Below are positions 5,768 to 15,762 of a DNA stretch of 44,474 nt, piece after piece. The position numbers and the translations under genes were made by a program. Every line of letters starts with the position of its first letter. The first letter of the stretch is position 1. A model generated the notes under the pieces. That model had not been told where the DNA came from. It made no database searches and saw nothing but the letters and a program-made list of their open reading frames with translations. Location: NCBI GenBank assembly GCA_937976375.1, contig CALJRU010000057.1, positions 1 to 44,474 of the forward strand, given 5' to 3'. Source of the DNA: an uncultured Peptococcaceae bacterium (GTDB lineage: Bacteria > Bacillota > Peptococcia > Peptococcales > Peptococcaceae).

Positions 5768-8700
5768 ATGGAGATAAAGGTTATTAACAATATGACGTCA
5801 ATCGTACGTGACGATATGAGAGAAACTATTAGTAAGGGCAGCAAAATATCCATTGCTGCGGCTTGCTTTTCCATGTATGCCTATAAAGAATTGAAGAAAC
5901 AGCTGGAATCGGTGGACGAGTGTCGATTTATTTTTACATCGCCTACATTTGTGACTGAAAAGGCACAAAAACAAAAACGAGAGTTCTACATTCCGCGCTT
6001 GAGCCGTGAGACCAGTCTCTATGGCTCGGAGTTTGAAGTAAAACTGCGCAATGAAATGACCCAAAAAGCCATTGCCAAAGAATGCGCCGACTGGATCAGG
6101 AGAAAAGTGACCTTTAAATCTAACACCACTGGCGAAAATATGATGGGCTTTGCCACGGTGGAAGACAACACCAATCAGGTGGCGTATGCACCACTCAACA
6201 GTTTTACAACCATTGATCTTGGTTGTGAACGCGGCAATAATAGTTACAATATGGTCACCCGGGTTGAGGCGCCGTATTCTCTTCAATACATTCAGCTGTT
6301 CGATGCTCTCTGGAACGACAACGAAAAATTGCAGGATGTCACTGATGTCGTCATTGAGAATATGACGGCTGCTTACAACGAGAATGCGCCGGAAACCATC
6401 TATTTTTTAACCCTCTATCATGTGTTTAGCGAATTTCTCGAAGACATTTCCGAAGATGAACTGCCGAATGAAGCCACTGGCTTTAAAGACAGCAAAATTT
6501 GGCACATGCTCTATGATTTCCAAAAAGATGCTGCACTTGCCATTATTAACAAGTTGGAACGTTACAATGGTTGCATTCTTGCTGATAGTGTCGGGCTTGG
6601 TAAAACGTTTACTGCCCTAGCTGTCATGAAGTATTACGAAAACCGTAACAAAAGCGTGCTTGTACTCTGTCCGAAAAAATTGGCGGCCAACTGGAACACC
6701 TACAAAGACAACTATGTCAACAATCCTCTTGCAGCCGACCGCATGAACTATGATGTGCTGTTTCATACTGACCTATCGCGTAGTCACGGCATCTCCAATG
6801 GTCTGGACCTAGAACGTTTGAATTGGGGCAATTACGATCTTGTGGTCATTGATGAATCTCATAATTTCCGTAATGGCTTGGGCACCCATGCCAATTCTCG
6901 TGAAAATCGCTATAAGAAATTGATGGATAAAATTATTAGAGCAGGCGTTAAAACCAAGGTGCTCATGCTTTCTGCCACGCCAGTCAATAATCGCTTTACC
7001 GATCTGAAAAATCAGCTTGCCATCGCCTACGAAGGAAACTCGGACAATATCAACCCAAAACTGAACACAAAGAAGACCATTGAGGAGATTTTCCGACAAG
7101 CACAAGCGGCATTCAACGCTTGGGTGAAACTTCCTGTTGATCAGCGCACTACGGATGCCTTGCTTCATAAATTAGACTTCGACTTTTTCGAAGTGCTCGA
7201 CAGTGTTACCATCGCTCGTTCTCGAAAACACATCGAAAAATATTACAATGCTGCGGAAATTGGCCAATTTCCAACACGCCTCACCCCGATCTCCAAGCGA
7301 CCAACGTTGACCGATTTGCCTAATGCTATCAATTACAATGAAATCTATGCGCAGCTGATGCTGTTGAATCTTCATATTTACACACCTTCCGATTATATTT
7401 TCCCGAGCAAGCTGGAAAAATATGCTGACATCACGCACAACAAAGGCAAAAACCTGACACAACGCGGACGTGAACAAGGCATTCGTCGCTTGATGAGTAT
7501 CAATCTTTTAAAACGATTAGAAAGCTCTGTGCATTCGTTCCAGTTGACTTTGAATCGCATCAAAACACAGATCACAGATACAATTGACGCCATCAATAAG
7601 TTTGAACAATACGGTAAGAACATGCTCACCGCCTTTGAAGCGCAAGAAGCAGACTTTGACCTGGATGACAGAAACACTGACTTTTTCACGGTAGGCAAAA
7701 AAGTTAAGATTGATTTGGCTGATATGGATTATAAGAGCTGGCGCGTCGCCCTTAAAGAGGACGCCGAGGTGCTTGAATTGCTTACCTTAATGGTCGCAGA
7801 CATAACCCCTGAACACGACAGCAAACTTCAGGAACTCTTAGCGTTGCTTTCCAAAAAAATGGAGCACCCTATCAATGCTGATAACAAAAAAGTGCTGATC
7901 TTTACTGCCTTTTCAGATACTGCCGAATATCTCTATGAGCACGTCAACACCTTTATCAAAAACAATTATGGCCTTGAAACCGCTATGATTACAGGTACTA
8001 TTGATGGTAAAACAACCCTCAAAGGTTTCCGTGGCACCTTTAACAATATACTGACCTGTTTCTCACCAGACTCAAAGGATCGCGACGCCCTCATGCCTGG
8101 CAGTGACACCAACATTGATATTCTCATTGCTACCGATTGCATCTCCGAAGGGCAAAACCTACAAGACTGCGATTATCTCGTCAACTACGACATTCACTGG
8201 AACCCTGTGCGCATCATTCAGCGCTTTGGGCGTATCGACCGTATTGGCAGCACCAATCAGGTCATTCAGCTGGTCAATTTCTGGCCGGACCTTACCCTTG
8301 ATGAGTACATCAATCTAAAAGCGCGCGTTGAAACGCGTATGAAAGTGACCGTCATGACCTCGACCGGTGATGATGATCTTATCAACGCGGAAGAACAAGG
8401 CGATCTGGAATACCGCAAACAACAGTTGAAACGGCTGCAAGAGGAAGTGGTGGACCTTGAAGACATGTCCGAAGGCATCTCCATTATGGACTTAGGCCTC
8501 AACGAATTTCGCTTGGATTTGCTCGAATATGTAAAACACCACGACAACCTTGATAAACTGCCACGTGGCCTTCACGCTGTCGTTCCTGCCACAGAAGAAT
8601 TGCCTGAAGGTGTGATCTTTGTCTTAAAGAACATCAATCAAAACATCAACATTGAAAATCGCAATCGCATTCATCCTTTTTACATGATTTACATCGGCGC

Positions 8701-9025
8701 AGATGGTGACATTATTTGTGACTATCTCAATCCGAAGAAATTGCTCGACGATATTCGTCTGCTCTGCCGAGGGAAAAACACTCCAATCAAAGAACTGTGC
8801 CAACGTTTCAATCAGGAGACCGACGATGGCCGCAATATGAGTGCCGTCTCGGCGCTGCTTAGCGATGCCATCAACGCCATTATCGACACCAAAGAAGAAA
8901 GTGATATTGACAGCCTGTTTTCTGCCGGTGGTACCTCGGCCCTGGTGGCGAATGTATCCGGTTTGGATGATTTTGAACTCATCTGCTTTTTAGTCGTTCA
9001 GCCAGAGGAGGGCACCCTATGTTAA
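5768..9025 (+). CDS. SNF2-type DEAD/DEAH helicase with N-terminal PLD-like region, restriction-associated
   Basis: This 1085-residue protein is the first gene of the five-gene restriction operon. Residues about 1-150 (SKISIAAACFSMYAYKELKK, RFIFTSPTF) resemble the phospholipase D-like region found in front of this helicase type, but no HxK catalytic motif is present there. The helicase core has the Walker A motif (SVGLGKT near 271-278), the DESH box near 361, SATPVNNR near 400 and a C-terminal RecA domain with LIATDCISEGQNLQ and QRFGRIDRIG near 816. It probably translocates on DNA and may help recognition or end processing. Its stop overlaps the start of the next gene by 7 bases. Such helicases sit in several defence loci; the neighbours here argue for a type III-like restriction role. 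Confidence 0.85.
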   Translation: MEIKVINNMTSIVRDDMRETISKGSKISIAAACFSMYAYKELKKQLESVDECRFIFTSPTFVTEKAQKQKREFYIPRLSRETSLYGSEFEVKLRNEMTQKAIAKECADWIRRKVTFKSNTTGENMMGFATVEDNTNQVAYAPLNSFTTIDLGCERGNNSYNMVTRVEAPYSLQYIQLFDALWNDNEKLQDVTDVVIENMTAAYNENAPETIYFLTLYHVFSEFLEDISEDELPNEATGFKDSKIWHMLYDFQKDAALAIINKLERYNGCILADSVGLGKTFTALAVMKYYENRNKSVLVLCPKKLAANWNTYKDNYVNNPLAADRMNYDVLFHTDLSRSHGISNGLDLERLNWGNYDLVVIDESHNFRNGLGTHANSRENRYKKLMDKIIRAGVKTKVLMLSATPVNNRFTDLKNQLAIAYEGNSDNINPKLNTKKTIEEIFRQAQAAFNAWVKLPVDQRTTDALLHKLDFDFFEVLDSVTIARSRKHIEKYYNAAEIGQFPTRLTPISKRPTLTDLPNAINYNEIYAQLMLLNLHIYTPSDYIFPSKLEKYADITHNKGKNLTQRGREQGIRRLMSINLLKRLESSVHSFQLTLNRIKTQITDTIDAINKFEQYGKNMLTAFEAQEADFDLDDRNTDFFTVGKKVKIDLADMDYKSWRVALKEDAEVLELLTLMVADITPEHDSKLQELLALLSKKMEHPINADNKKVLIFTAFSDTAEYLYEHVNTFIKNNYGLETAMITGTIDGKTTLKGFRGTFNNILTCFSPDSKDRDALMPGSDTNIDILIATDCISEGQNLQDCDYLVNYDIHWNPVRIIQRFGRIDRIGSTNQVIQLVNFWPDLTLDEYINLKARVETRMKVTVMTSTGDDDLINAEEQGDLEYRKQQLKRLQEEVVDLEDMSEGISIMDLGLNEFRLDLLEYVKHHDNLDKLPRGLHAVVPATEELPEGVIFVLKNINQNINIENRNRIHPFYMIYIGADGDIICDYLNPKKLLDDIRLLCRGKNTPIKELCQRFNQETDDGRNMSAVSALLSDAINAIIDTKEESDIDSLFSAGGTSALVANVSGLDDFELICFLVVQPEEGTLC

Positions 9026-9675
9026 ATTTACCGGCATCCACAGCCTTTAACAAACGCATTCCCAAGCAAAAATTTTATGAGAACATGACCATCACTCCAG
9101 CCCTGAAAAATATCTTTGTCAATCAGGTCAAAACCATCTATTGGCGTAACAAAATTGCTGCTACTACGACCAATCTTGCTCCCGGGAAAAGTGTGATCGA
9201 GCTGGAAGTGTTTGAACTTCAACTCACTGGCCCGATCATAGATCAGGCACTTCTTCATCAAATTGATAAAGAAATTCCCTATCACATTCTTTTCCTTCTG
9301 ACCTATCAGGGCAAGTGTCAGGCCTGGATTGGCTACAAAGAAGCCATAGCCACCGGACAAAAATCTTTCCGCGTTAAAGACTACTACCATACAGACTGGC
9401 AGAATGAAACTGACCTTTCTCTCAAAATGGAGGGCTTGAGCGTGGACGCTGTGTATGAAAACTTTGTACGACAGATTGCCGGCGATGCGCTTAAAAAAGA
9501 AACTGCCGAGGAAACAATCAAAGAGTCTATTGAACGAGATAGAGAAAAAAAGCAGATTGAAAAGCAGATAGCAGCGCTTGAAAGAAAAATTTGCAAGGAG
9601 AAGCAACTTAATCGGCGTATGGAATACAATGCAGAACTGAAAAAACTAAAGAAGAAGTTAGGGGCAATAATATGA
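9019..9675 (+). CDS. DUF4391 family protein, restriction-associated
   Basis: This 218-residue protein begins with the pattern typical of DUF4391 (LPASTAFNKRIPKQKFYEN), followed by a compact alpha/beta region (about residues 30-150, KTIYWRNKIAATTTNL, YHILFLLTYQGKCQAWIGYK). The highly charged C-terminal coiled coil spans about residues 155-215 (EKKQIEKQIAALERKI). The family has no proven activity that I know of. As I recall, it travels with SNF2 helicases and Mod/Res genes, so it may be a bridging or regulatory subunit. It overlaps both neighbours (7 bases upstream, 4 bases ATGA downstream), so all three are coupled in translation. Confidence 0.7.
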   Translation: MLNLPASTAFNKRIPKQKFYENMTITPALKNIFVNQVKTIYWRNKIAATTTNLAPGKSVIELEVFELQLTGPIIDQALLHQIDKEIPYHILFLLTYQGKCQAWIGYKEAIATGQKSFRVKDYYHTDWQNETDLSLKMEGLSVDAVYENFVRQIAGDALKKETAEETIKESIERDREKKQIEKQIAALERKICKEKQLNRRMEYNAELKKLKKKLGAII

Positions 9676-10715
9676 TTCAAGAATATCTATTCACCAATGA
9701 TGAACATAGAAAAGCGGTTGAACAATATATAAAAGATATTTCTGAGGGAGAAATTCGAGATATAGAAAATACGGAATGTTGGATCGTTACTTTTTTTAAG
9801 GAAGGGCAAAGCGGAAAAGCTGCAAAAGCTCTTTCCATCGTGAATGATTACGTAGTAAGTAATTTTCGTCCAATCGTACTCAGTGACGGGTGTTCTGCGT
9901 ATTATAATAAGGATCTCTATCAACCTTACAATGAATTTGAGCGAAAGCTGCGAAAATTGCTTTACCTAAAGAGCGCTTTAAGCCAAGATGCAAAAGATAG
10001 TGATCTCATAAAAGATTTGGAAAAAAAAGACTTCGGAAAAATTTTTGAGCTTTTGTTTTCAGACGATCAATTCGTAAATGATGTGAAAGCATCGATAAAA
10101 GAAAAAACGTGGAAATTTACAAAAACTGAAATCATTACAGCAATACAAGAACTTTCGGAGAATACATTATGGGATCGTTTAATTGGAAAAGATGCTGTTC
10201 CTCTTTTGCGGTCGGATTTTGTGCGGGTGAAATCCTATCGTAACGACATTATGCACGCGCATAGCATGAATACATCAGATCATGATGATGCAAAGGAACT
10301 TATCCAAAAAATAAATACGCAGCTCGACGACGAAATTGGTAAAATCATTGACGTGAAAGAAGAAATCAATGATGATGGTACATATCATTTTAATACCACA
10401 TTCAGTGACGCTATAAGAAACATGAATGAAGCACAGATGATTGTAAATAATTGGCAAGAACAGATAAGTGGAGTGCAATCCGCTCTATCCGCTGTTAAAC
10501 GTAATAACTTGGTTCCTGCTATGGCTGCCTATGCCCAAATTTTGGAATCGCCTGTTTTTAATGCTGTTCAGCAGCTAACTTCATCTCCACAGTGGGATTC
10601 GATTCAGAAGAGTTTTCAAGATTTTTCGCAATTTCAAAATGAACTACGTGAAGCACAAAAATCTCTTCAAGCGTTCACATCGAATACGGAGCTATTGAGA
10701 AAGTCACAAAGTTAA
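9672..10715 (+). CDS. Uncharacterised HEPN-like protein inside the restriction operon
   Basis: This 347-residue protein has no clear named family. The segment YNEFERKLRKLLYLKSAL (about residues 85-103) resembles the first helix pair of HEPN-type domains. VKSYRNDIMHAHS near residues 186-198 carries R190, N191 and H195, an R-N-x3-H motif like that of HEPN ribonucleases. The last 100 residues are helical with repeated Gln/Ser/Ala (SGVQSALSAVKRN, FQDFSQFQNELREAQKSL). The DNA is far poorer in G+C than the core genome (a counted line near 10.0 kb is about 28%), which suggests later insertion. It starts by ATGA overlap with the DUF4391 gene and is followed after 24 bases by mod. A toxin or fail-safe ribonuclease is a reasonable guess only. 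Confidence 0.6.
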   Translation: MIQEYLFTNDEHRKAVEQYIKDISEGEIRDIENTECWIVTFFKEGQSGKAAKALSIVNDYVVSNFRPIVLSDGCSAYYNKDLYQPYNEFERKLRKLLYLKSALSQDAKDSDLIKDLEKKDFGKIFELLFSDDQFVNDVKASIKEKTWKFTKTEIITAIQELSENTLWDRLIGKDAVPLLRSDFVRVKSYRNDIMHAHSMNTSDHDDAKELIQKINTQLDDEIGKIIDVKEEINDDGTYHFNTTFSDAIRNMNEAQMIVNNWQEQISGVQSALSAVKRNNLVPAMAAYAQILESPVFNAVQQLTSSPQWDSIQKSFQDFSQFQNELREAQKSLQAFTSNTELLRKSQS

Positions 10716-10739
10716 AAGAATGGCAGGAGGAAGCTCATA

Positions 10740-12674
10740 ATGGATAAAATGAAATTTGAAACGCCAGATATAACGGCGCAAAATATTGAAAAGATTGGGG
10801 CATTGTTTCCAAACTGTATTACAGAGGCGGCAGATAAGAACGGCAAAGTGAAAAAGGCTATCAACTTTGAATTGCTAAAGCAGATGTTGTCGGCAGATGT
10901 GGTTGATGGCGATGAGGCTTATGAATTTACTTGGGTGGGCAAGAAAGCTGCCATTGTCGAGGCTAATAGACCCATTCGTAAAACGCTGCGTCCCTGCAAA
11001 GAGGAGAGCGTGGATTGGGATACTACGAAAAATCTTTACATTGAAGGCGACAACTTAGAAGTGCTCAAATTGTTACAGGAAAGCTACCTTGGCAAAGTAA
11101 AGATGATTTATATTGATCCGCCGTATAATAGAGGAAGTGATCTTATTTATCGGGATGATTTTTCTCAGAGTGCGGGTGAGTATGCGGAAGAAATTGGTGT
11201 TTACGATGAGGATGGTAACCGCCTATTTAAAAATACCGATACTAATGGACGTTTTCATTCGGACTGGTGCAGCATGATCTATTCTCGGCTAATGCTGGCA
11301 AGAAATCTGCTGACTGATGATGGTGTGATTTTTATTTCTATTGATGACCATGAAGTTAAAAATTTAAAAAATATTTGTGATGAAATATTTGGAGCTAATA
11401 ATTTTATCGCTCAAATTGCACTATTATGTAATCCAAAAGGAAGATCACAAGATAAATATATAGCTAATTGTCACGAATATCTTCTGATTTACTCAAAAAA
11501 ATTTTTACCAACAGGAAGTTTATCCATTCCAAAAACTAGAGAAGAAATTGAAAATGATTATTCTTTAATTGATAGTAATGGAAATTTGTATAGAGAAATT
11601 GAGCTTCGCAATACACATAGAGATTTTGGCAGATTTAATCGTCCGAAATTATATTATCCATTATATGTAAATAAAAATGGAGAAGTGTCTGTTAATAAAT
11701 TTGAAGATACGACTCCTGTTTTTCCGGATTGGGATGATGGCTTTGAAGGTTGTTGGACTTGGGGGCGAGAAAAGGCGCAAGCTGAATGTAATTTATTAAT
11801 TGGAAAAAAAGTAAAAGGAAAGTTGAAAATATATAGAAAAGCTTATGCTTCTCAAGAGAGTGTTATTCCTTTTAAACAAGTTAAATCCATATGGCAAGAT
11901 AAAATGTTCTTTACCGAAAAAGGTCAATCAATTGTTAATGAACTTTTTCAAATGAAATCGAAGATTTTTCAGTCCCCAAAGTCAGTTTCGATGATAAAAC
12001 AATGTATTCTTATGTCTCTAAAGAAAGATGGGTATATTCTCGATTTCTTCTCTGGTTCAGCTACCACTGCCCATGCTGTGATGCAGCTTAATGCCGAAGA
12101 TGGCGGCCATCGCAAGTTTATTATGGTGCAGCTACCAGAGACTTGTGACGAAAAAAGTGAGGCGTATAAGGCAGGCTATAAAAATATCTGTGAAATTGGT
12201 AAGGAACGCATTCGCCGCGCTGGAGAGAAGATTGTGGAAGAGCATCCTGATTCGGCTCAAGCTCTGGACATCGGTTTCCGAGTGTTTAAAGTGGACGATA
12301 GCAATATGAAAGATGTGTACTATTCTGCTGGTGCCTATACGCAGGATTTACTCTCACTGATGGAATCCAACATTAAGGAAGATCGCACCGATCTTGATCT
12401 CTTTTTTGGCTGTCTGTTGGATTGGGGACTGCCGCTTTCTCTGCCGTATTGCTCCGAAACGATTGAGAAATGTACTGTTCACAATTATAACGATGGCGAC
12501 TTAATGGCGTGCTTCGACGAAAACATTCCTGACAGTGTGATCAAAGCCATTGCGAACAAACAACCATTGCGCGTTGTGTTCCGCGACAGCAGCTTTGCTG
12601 ACAGTCCATCTAAAATCAACGTGTTTGAAGTGTTCAAGCTCCTGGCGCCAAACACGCAAGTGAAAGTGATATAA
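10740..12674 (+). CDS. mod: Type III-like DNA adenine methyltransferase (Mod)
   Basis: This 644-residue protein is the modification and recognition subunit of a type III-like system. It is a beta-class N6-adenine or N4-cytosine methylase: the catalytic motif DPPY is at residues 126-129 (MIYIDPPYNRG), and the S-adenosylmethionine-binding motif DFFSGSATT comes later at 435-443. Target recognition should lie between, about residues 200-430. That middle part is strikingly AT-rich (one line near 11.35 kb counts at 13 of 60 G+C against 27 of 60 near 12.12 kb), which suggests that the recognition segment was exchanged. GGAGG precedes the start. The C-terminal FEVFKLLAPNTQV is typical of Mod proteins that pair with Res. 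Res follows after 16 bases. Confidence 0.92.
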   Translation: MDKMKFETPDITAQNIEKIGALFPNCITEAADKNGKVKKAINFELLKQMLSADVVDGDEAYEFTWVGKKAAIVEANRPIRKTLRPCKEESVDWDTTKNLYIEGDNLEVLKLLQESYLGKVKMIYIDPPYNRGSDLIYRDDFSQSAGEYAEEIGVYDEDGNRLFKNTDTNGRFHSDWCSMIYSRLMLARNLLTDDGVIFISIDDHEVKNLKNICDEIFGANNFIAQIALLCNPKGRSQDKYIANCHEYLLIYSKKFLPTGSLSIPKTREEIENDYSLIDSNGNLYREIELRNTHRDFGRFNRPKLYYPLYVNKNGEVSVNKFEDTTPVFPDWDDGFEGCWTWGREKAQAECNLLIGKKVKGKLKIYRKAYASQESVIPFKQVKSIWQDKMFFTEKGQSIVNELFQMKSKIFQSPKSVSMIKQCILMSLKKDGYILDFFSGSATTAHAVMQLNAEDGGHRKFIMVQLPETCDEKSEAYKAGYKNICEIGKERIRRAGEKIVEEHPDSAQALDIGFRVFKVDDSNMKDVYYSAGAYTQDLLSLMESNIKEDRTDLDLFFGCLLDWGLPLSLPYCSETIEKCTVHNYNDGDLMACFDENIPDSVIKAIANKQPLRVVFRDSSFADSPSKINVFEVFKLLAPNTQVKVI

Positions 12675-12690
12675 GGGGGAGCGGGATATC

Positions 12691-15600
12691 ATGAAACTGC
12701 AGTTTAAGCATCAGAAATTTCAGGCGGATGCAGCGAAAGCAGTGGTGGATGTGTTTTCTGGGCAGCCATATCTAACGCCTTCTTATATGATGGATCGCGG
12801 AACAGAGTCTCGCCAGCAGTCTATGACAGAAGCGGAAGATTTTACCGGTTGGCGCAATCAGCCTATTGTGCCGATGTTGGATGATGGTGTGATATTAGAA
12901 CACATTCAGGCCATTCAGCGTAGCAATCAGATTGAACCTTCACAAAAATTGGAAGGGCGCTACAATCTGAGCATCGAGATGGAGACGGGCGTTGGGAAGA
13001 CATACACCTACATCAAGACAATGTTTGAGCTTAACAAACATTATGGTTGGAGCAAGTTTATTGTGGTGGTACCGAGTATTGCCATTCGTGAGGGGGTATA
13101 TAAGTCCTTTCAGATAACGCAGGATCATTTTGCCGAGGAATATGGACAGAAGATTCATTTCTTTATCTATAATTCGTCTGATTTGACCGATATTGATCAT
13201 TTTGCATCAGATCGTTTCATCAATGTGATGATTATCAATTCACAGGCGTTTAATGCTCGTGGCAAAGATGCGCGCCGCATTTACATGGAGTTGGACGACT
13301 TTCGTTCACGTCGCCCGATCGACGTTATTGCTAAGACCAACCCGATTTTGATTATCGACGAGCCACAGTCGGTGGAAGGGAAACAGACAAAGGAACGACT
13401 GAAAGAATTTCATCCGCTCTTTACGCTGCGTTATTCTGCCACGCATAAAGAACCATATAATATGATTTATCGTTTGGATGCGATGGATGCGTACAATAAA
13501 AAGCTGGTCAAGAAAATTGCTGTGAAAGGCATCACGGAAACTGGCAGCACTGCTACGAACAGCTATATATATTTGCAAAGCATCAATTTGTCTTCAAAAG
13601 ATCCAACTGCCACCATAGAATTTGAAATCAAAGGGGCGAAGGGCATTCGCAAGGTGAGCCGCACGGTGGGCATTGGGTACAACCTTTACGATCATTCCGG
13701 TCAGTTGGAAGAGTACAAAAATAATTTCGTAGTCAAATCTATCGTTGGGAGTGATGACCAAAGTGACAACCATATCGAATTCTTAAATGGCATTACGTTG
13801 TATGCGGGTGATGTGATTGGCAAGGTGGATGAAAACCAATTGCGCCGTATTCAAATCCGGGAGACGATTCTTTCACATATTGAGCGTGAGCGAAAGTTGT
13901 TTCATAGGGGCATCAAAGTGTTGTCGTTGTTTTTTATTGATGAAGTAGCAAAGTATAAGGTGTACGATGCGGCAGGCCAAGCCGGTAATGGCATTTATGC
14001 GAAGCTGTTTGAAGAGGAATATAAAAATATACTGGAGCATCTTCAAATTGCCATTGGTGAAGAGGACTACATGGCGTACCTGTCGGCCATCCCTGCCGAG
14101 GAGACGCACGCCGGCTATTTCTCCATCGATAAAAAGAGTAAAAAAATGATCGACAGCAAAGCCACTGAAAAGCGGGAAAACTCTAAAGAAAAGATGTCCA
14201 ATGATATCGATGCTTATGATTTAATCATGAAAAATAAGGAGTTGCTTTTGGATAGAGATCCAAAGCGTTCACCAGTTCGTTTTATTTTTTCTCACTCAGC
14301 CTTGCGCGAAGGTTGGGACAACCCGAATGTGTTCCAAATTTGCACGCTGAAACAAAGCAATAGCGAAGTACGCAAACGTCAAGAAGTGGGCCGTGGTCTG
14401 CGTTTGTGTGTGGATGAGCATGGTGAACGCATGGATGCTGAAGTGCTTGGCAATGATGTGCACAACATTAATGTGTTGACAGTTATTGCCAGTGAAAGCT
14501 ATGAAAGTTTTGCAGAAGGTCTGCAAGCAGAATTGGCTGACGCTATCTCTAATCGTCCGAAAGCTGTTACTCCAGAGCTATTTGCAGGCAAAGTGGTGAC
14601 CGATGAGGATGGCAACACAGATGTGATTACTGATGATTTGGCGCTTGAAATTTATGTGGGCCTTCGTCAGGAAGGGTACATTGACAAGCAAGGTGCATTG
14701 ACAGAGAAATATCATGCTGATAAAGCCAATGGCACACTTAAATTGGCCGATGAAGTGTCACATTGTACCGAATCGATAATCAAGATTATTGAATCGGTTT
14801 ATGATGCCAAGGCTGTGCAGATCGACAATGCGCGAAAAAATAATGTAGAGCTTTCGGTTGATCAAGATAAGCTTGCTATGCCGGAGTTTAAGGCGCTTTG
14901 GAACAAAATCAACGCAAAAAGTGTCTATGTGGTGGATTTTGACACCGATGAATTGGTGAAAAATGCCATCAATGCGCTAAATAATAAATTGCGTGTGACA
15001 AAAATTTATTTCAAAGTGGAGAGCGGTGTTCTGGAAGAGATCGCATCGAAGGAAGAATTAGAACGCGGTGAATCTTTTGTACGTGAACAATCAAATACTT
15101 ATGGTGTCACTATTACAGCCAACAGTAGTGTGACTTATGATTTGGTAGGTAAACTGGTCGATGAAACGGGGCTGACCAGAAAAGCAATTATTCGCATTCT
15201 ACAGGGAATTCATCCGGACACTTTCAATCAATTCAAGGACAATCCGGAAGAATTCGTTCTTAAAGCTGCTAGCTTGATTAACGACGAAAAAGCAACCTCG
15301 ATCATTGAACATATTACTTACGATGTGTTGGATGAGACATACGGCATCGATGTCTTTACTGAGCCAAGTATCAAAGGGCGTTTAGGCACCAATGCTATGA
15401 AAACTAAAAAACATCTTTACGATCATTTGGTTTATGATTCGGCGAATGAGAAAAACTTTGCCTCAGAGCTTGATGCCGATAGCAACGTAGCAGTATATGT
15501 GAAATTGCCTGGTGGCTTTTACATCTCCACACCTGTTGGCAAATACAACCCAGACTGGGCGATTGCTTTTTATAAGGGCAGTGTGAAACACATCTATTTT

Positions 15601-15762
15601 GTGGCTGAAACCAAAGGCTCCATGAATTCTATGCAACTTCGCCTCATTGAAGAAGCGAAGATTCACTGTGCAAGAGAGCATTTCAAAGCAATCAGCCATG
15701 ACGATGTTTGTTACGATGTGGTTGATAGCTATCAGTCGCTATTGAATATTGTGACGCAGTAA
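12691..15762 (+). CDS. res: Type III-like restriction endonuclease (Res)
   Basis: This 1023-residue protein is the cleavage subunit. The N-terminal helicase has METGVGKTYTY (Walker A near residue 99), IIDEPQSVEG (DEPQ box near 223) and LRYSATH (motif III). The second helicase domain has SALREGWDNPNVFQIC and RQEVGRGLRL. The C-terminal PD-(D/E)xK nuclease is visible as NPDWAI near 954 with VAETKG near 972. Together with Mod it would cut unmodified DNA after ATP-driven sliding. All motifs are intact and the length is normal. The ribosome binding site is AAGGGGGAG. It is the last gene of the operon; no clear terminator follows before hicA. Confidence 0.92.
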   Translation: MKLQFKHQKFQADAAKAVVDVFSGQPYLTPSYMMDRGTESRQQSMTEAEDFTGWRNQPIVPMLDDGVILEHIQAIQRSNQIEPSQKLEGRYNLSIEMETGVGKTYTYIKTMFELNKHYGWSKFIVVVPSIAIREGVYKSFQITQDHFAEEYGQKIHFFIYNSSDLTDIDHFASDRFINVMIINSQAFNARGKDARRIYMELDDFRSRRPIDVIAKTNPILIIDEPQSVEGKQTKERLKEFHPLFTLRYSATHKEPYNMIYRLDAMDAYNKKLVKKIAVKGITETGSTATNSYIYLQSINLSSKDPTATIEFEIKGAKGIRKVSRTVGIGYNLYDHSGQLEEYKNNFVVKSIVGSDDQSDNHIEFLNGITLYAGDVIGKVDENQLRRIQIRETILSHIERERKLFHRGIKVLSLFFIDEVAKYKVYDAAGQAGNGIYAKLFEEEYKNILEHLQIAIGEEDYMAYLSAIPAEETHAGYFSIDKKSKKMIDSKATEKRENSKEKMSNDIDAYDLIMKNKELLLDRDPKRSPVRFIFSHSALREGWDNPNVFQICTLKQSNSEVRKRQEVGRGLRLCVDEHGERMDAEVLGNDVHNINVLTVIASESYESFAEGLQAELADAISNRPKAVTPELFAGKVVTDEDGNTDVITDDLALEIYVGLRQEGYIDKQGALTEKYHADKANGTLKLADEVSHCTESIIKIIESVYDAKAVQIDNARKNNVELSVDQDKLAMPEFKALWNKINAKSVYVVDFDTDELVKNAINALNNKLRVTKIYFKVESGVLEEIASKEELERGESFVREQSNTYGVTITANSSVTYDLVGKLVDETGLTRKAIIRILQGIHPDTFNQFKDNPEEFVLKAASLINDEKATSIIEHITYDVLDETYGIDVFTEPSIKGRLGTNAMKTKKHLYDHLVYDSANEKNFASELDADSNVAVYVKLPGGFYISTPVGKYNPDWAIAFYKGSVKHIYFVAETKGSMNSMQLRLIEEAKIHCAREHFKAISHDDVCYDVVDSYQSLLNIVTQ

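Noticed and set aside
5768..15762. DISARM or BREX system
   Set aside because: Genes for DrmB (DUF1998), PglZ or BrxC are not present; Mod and Res have type III features.
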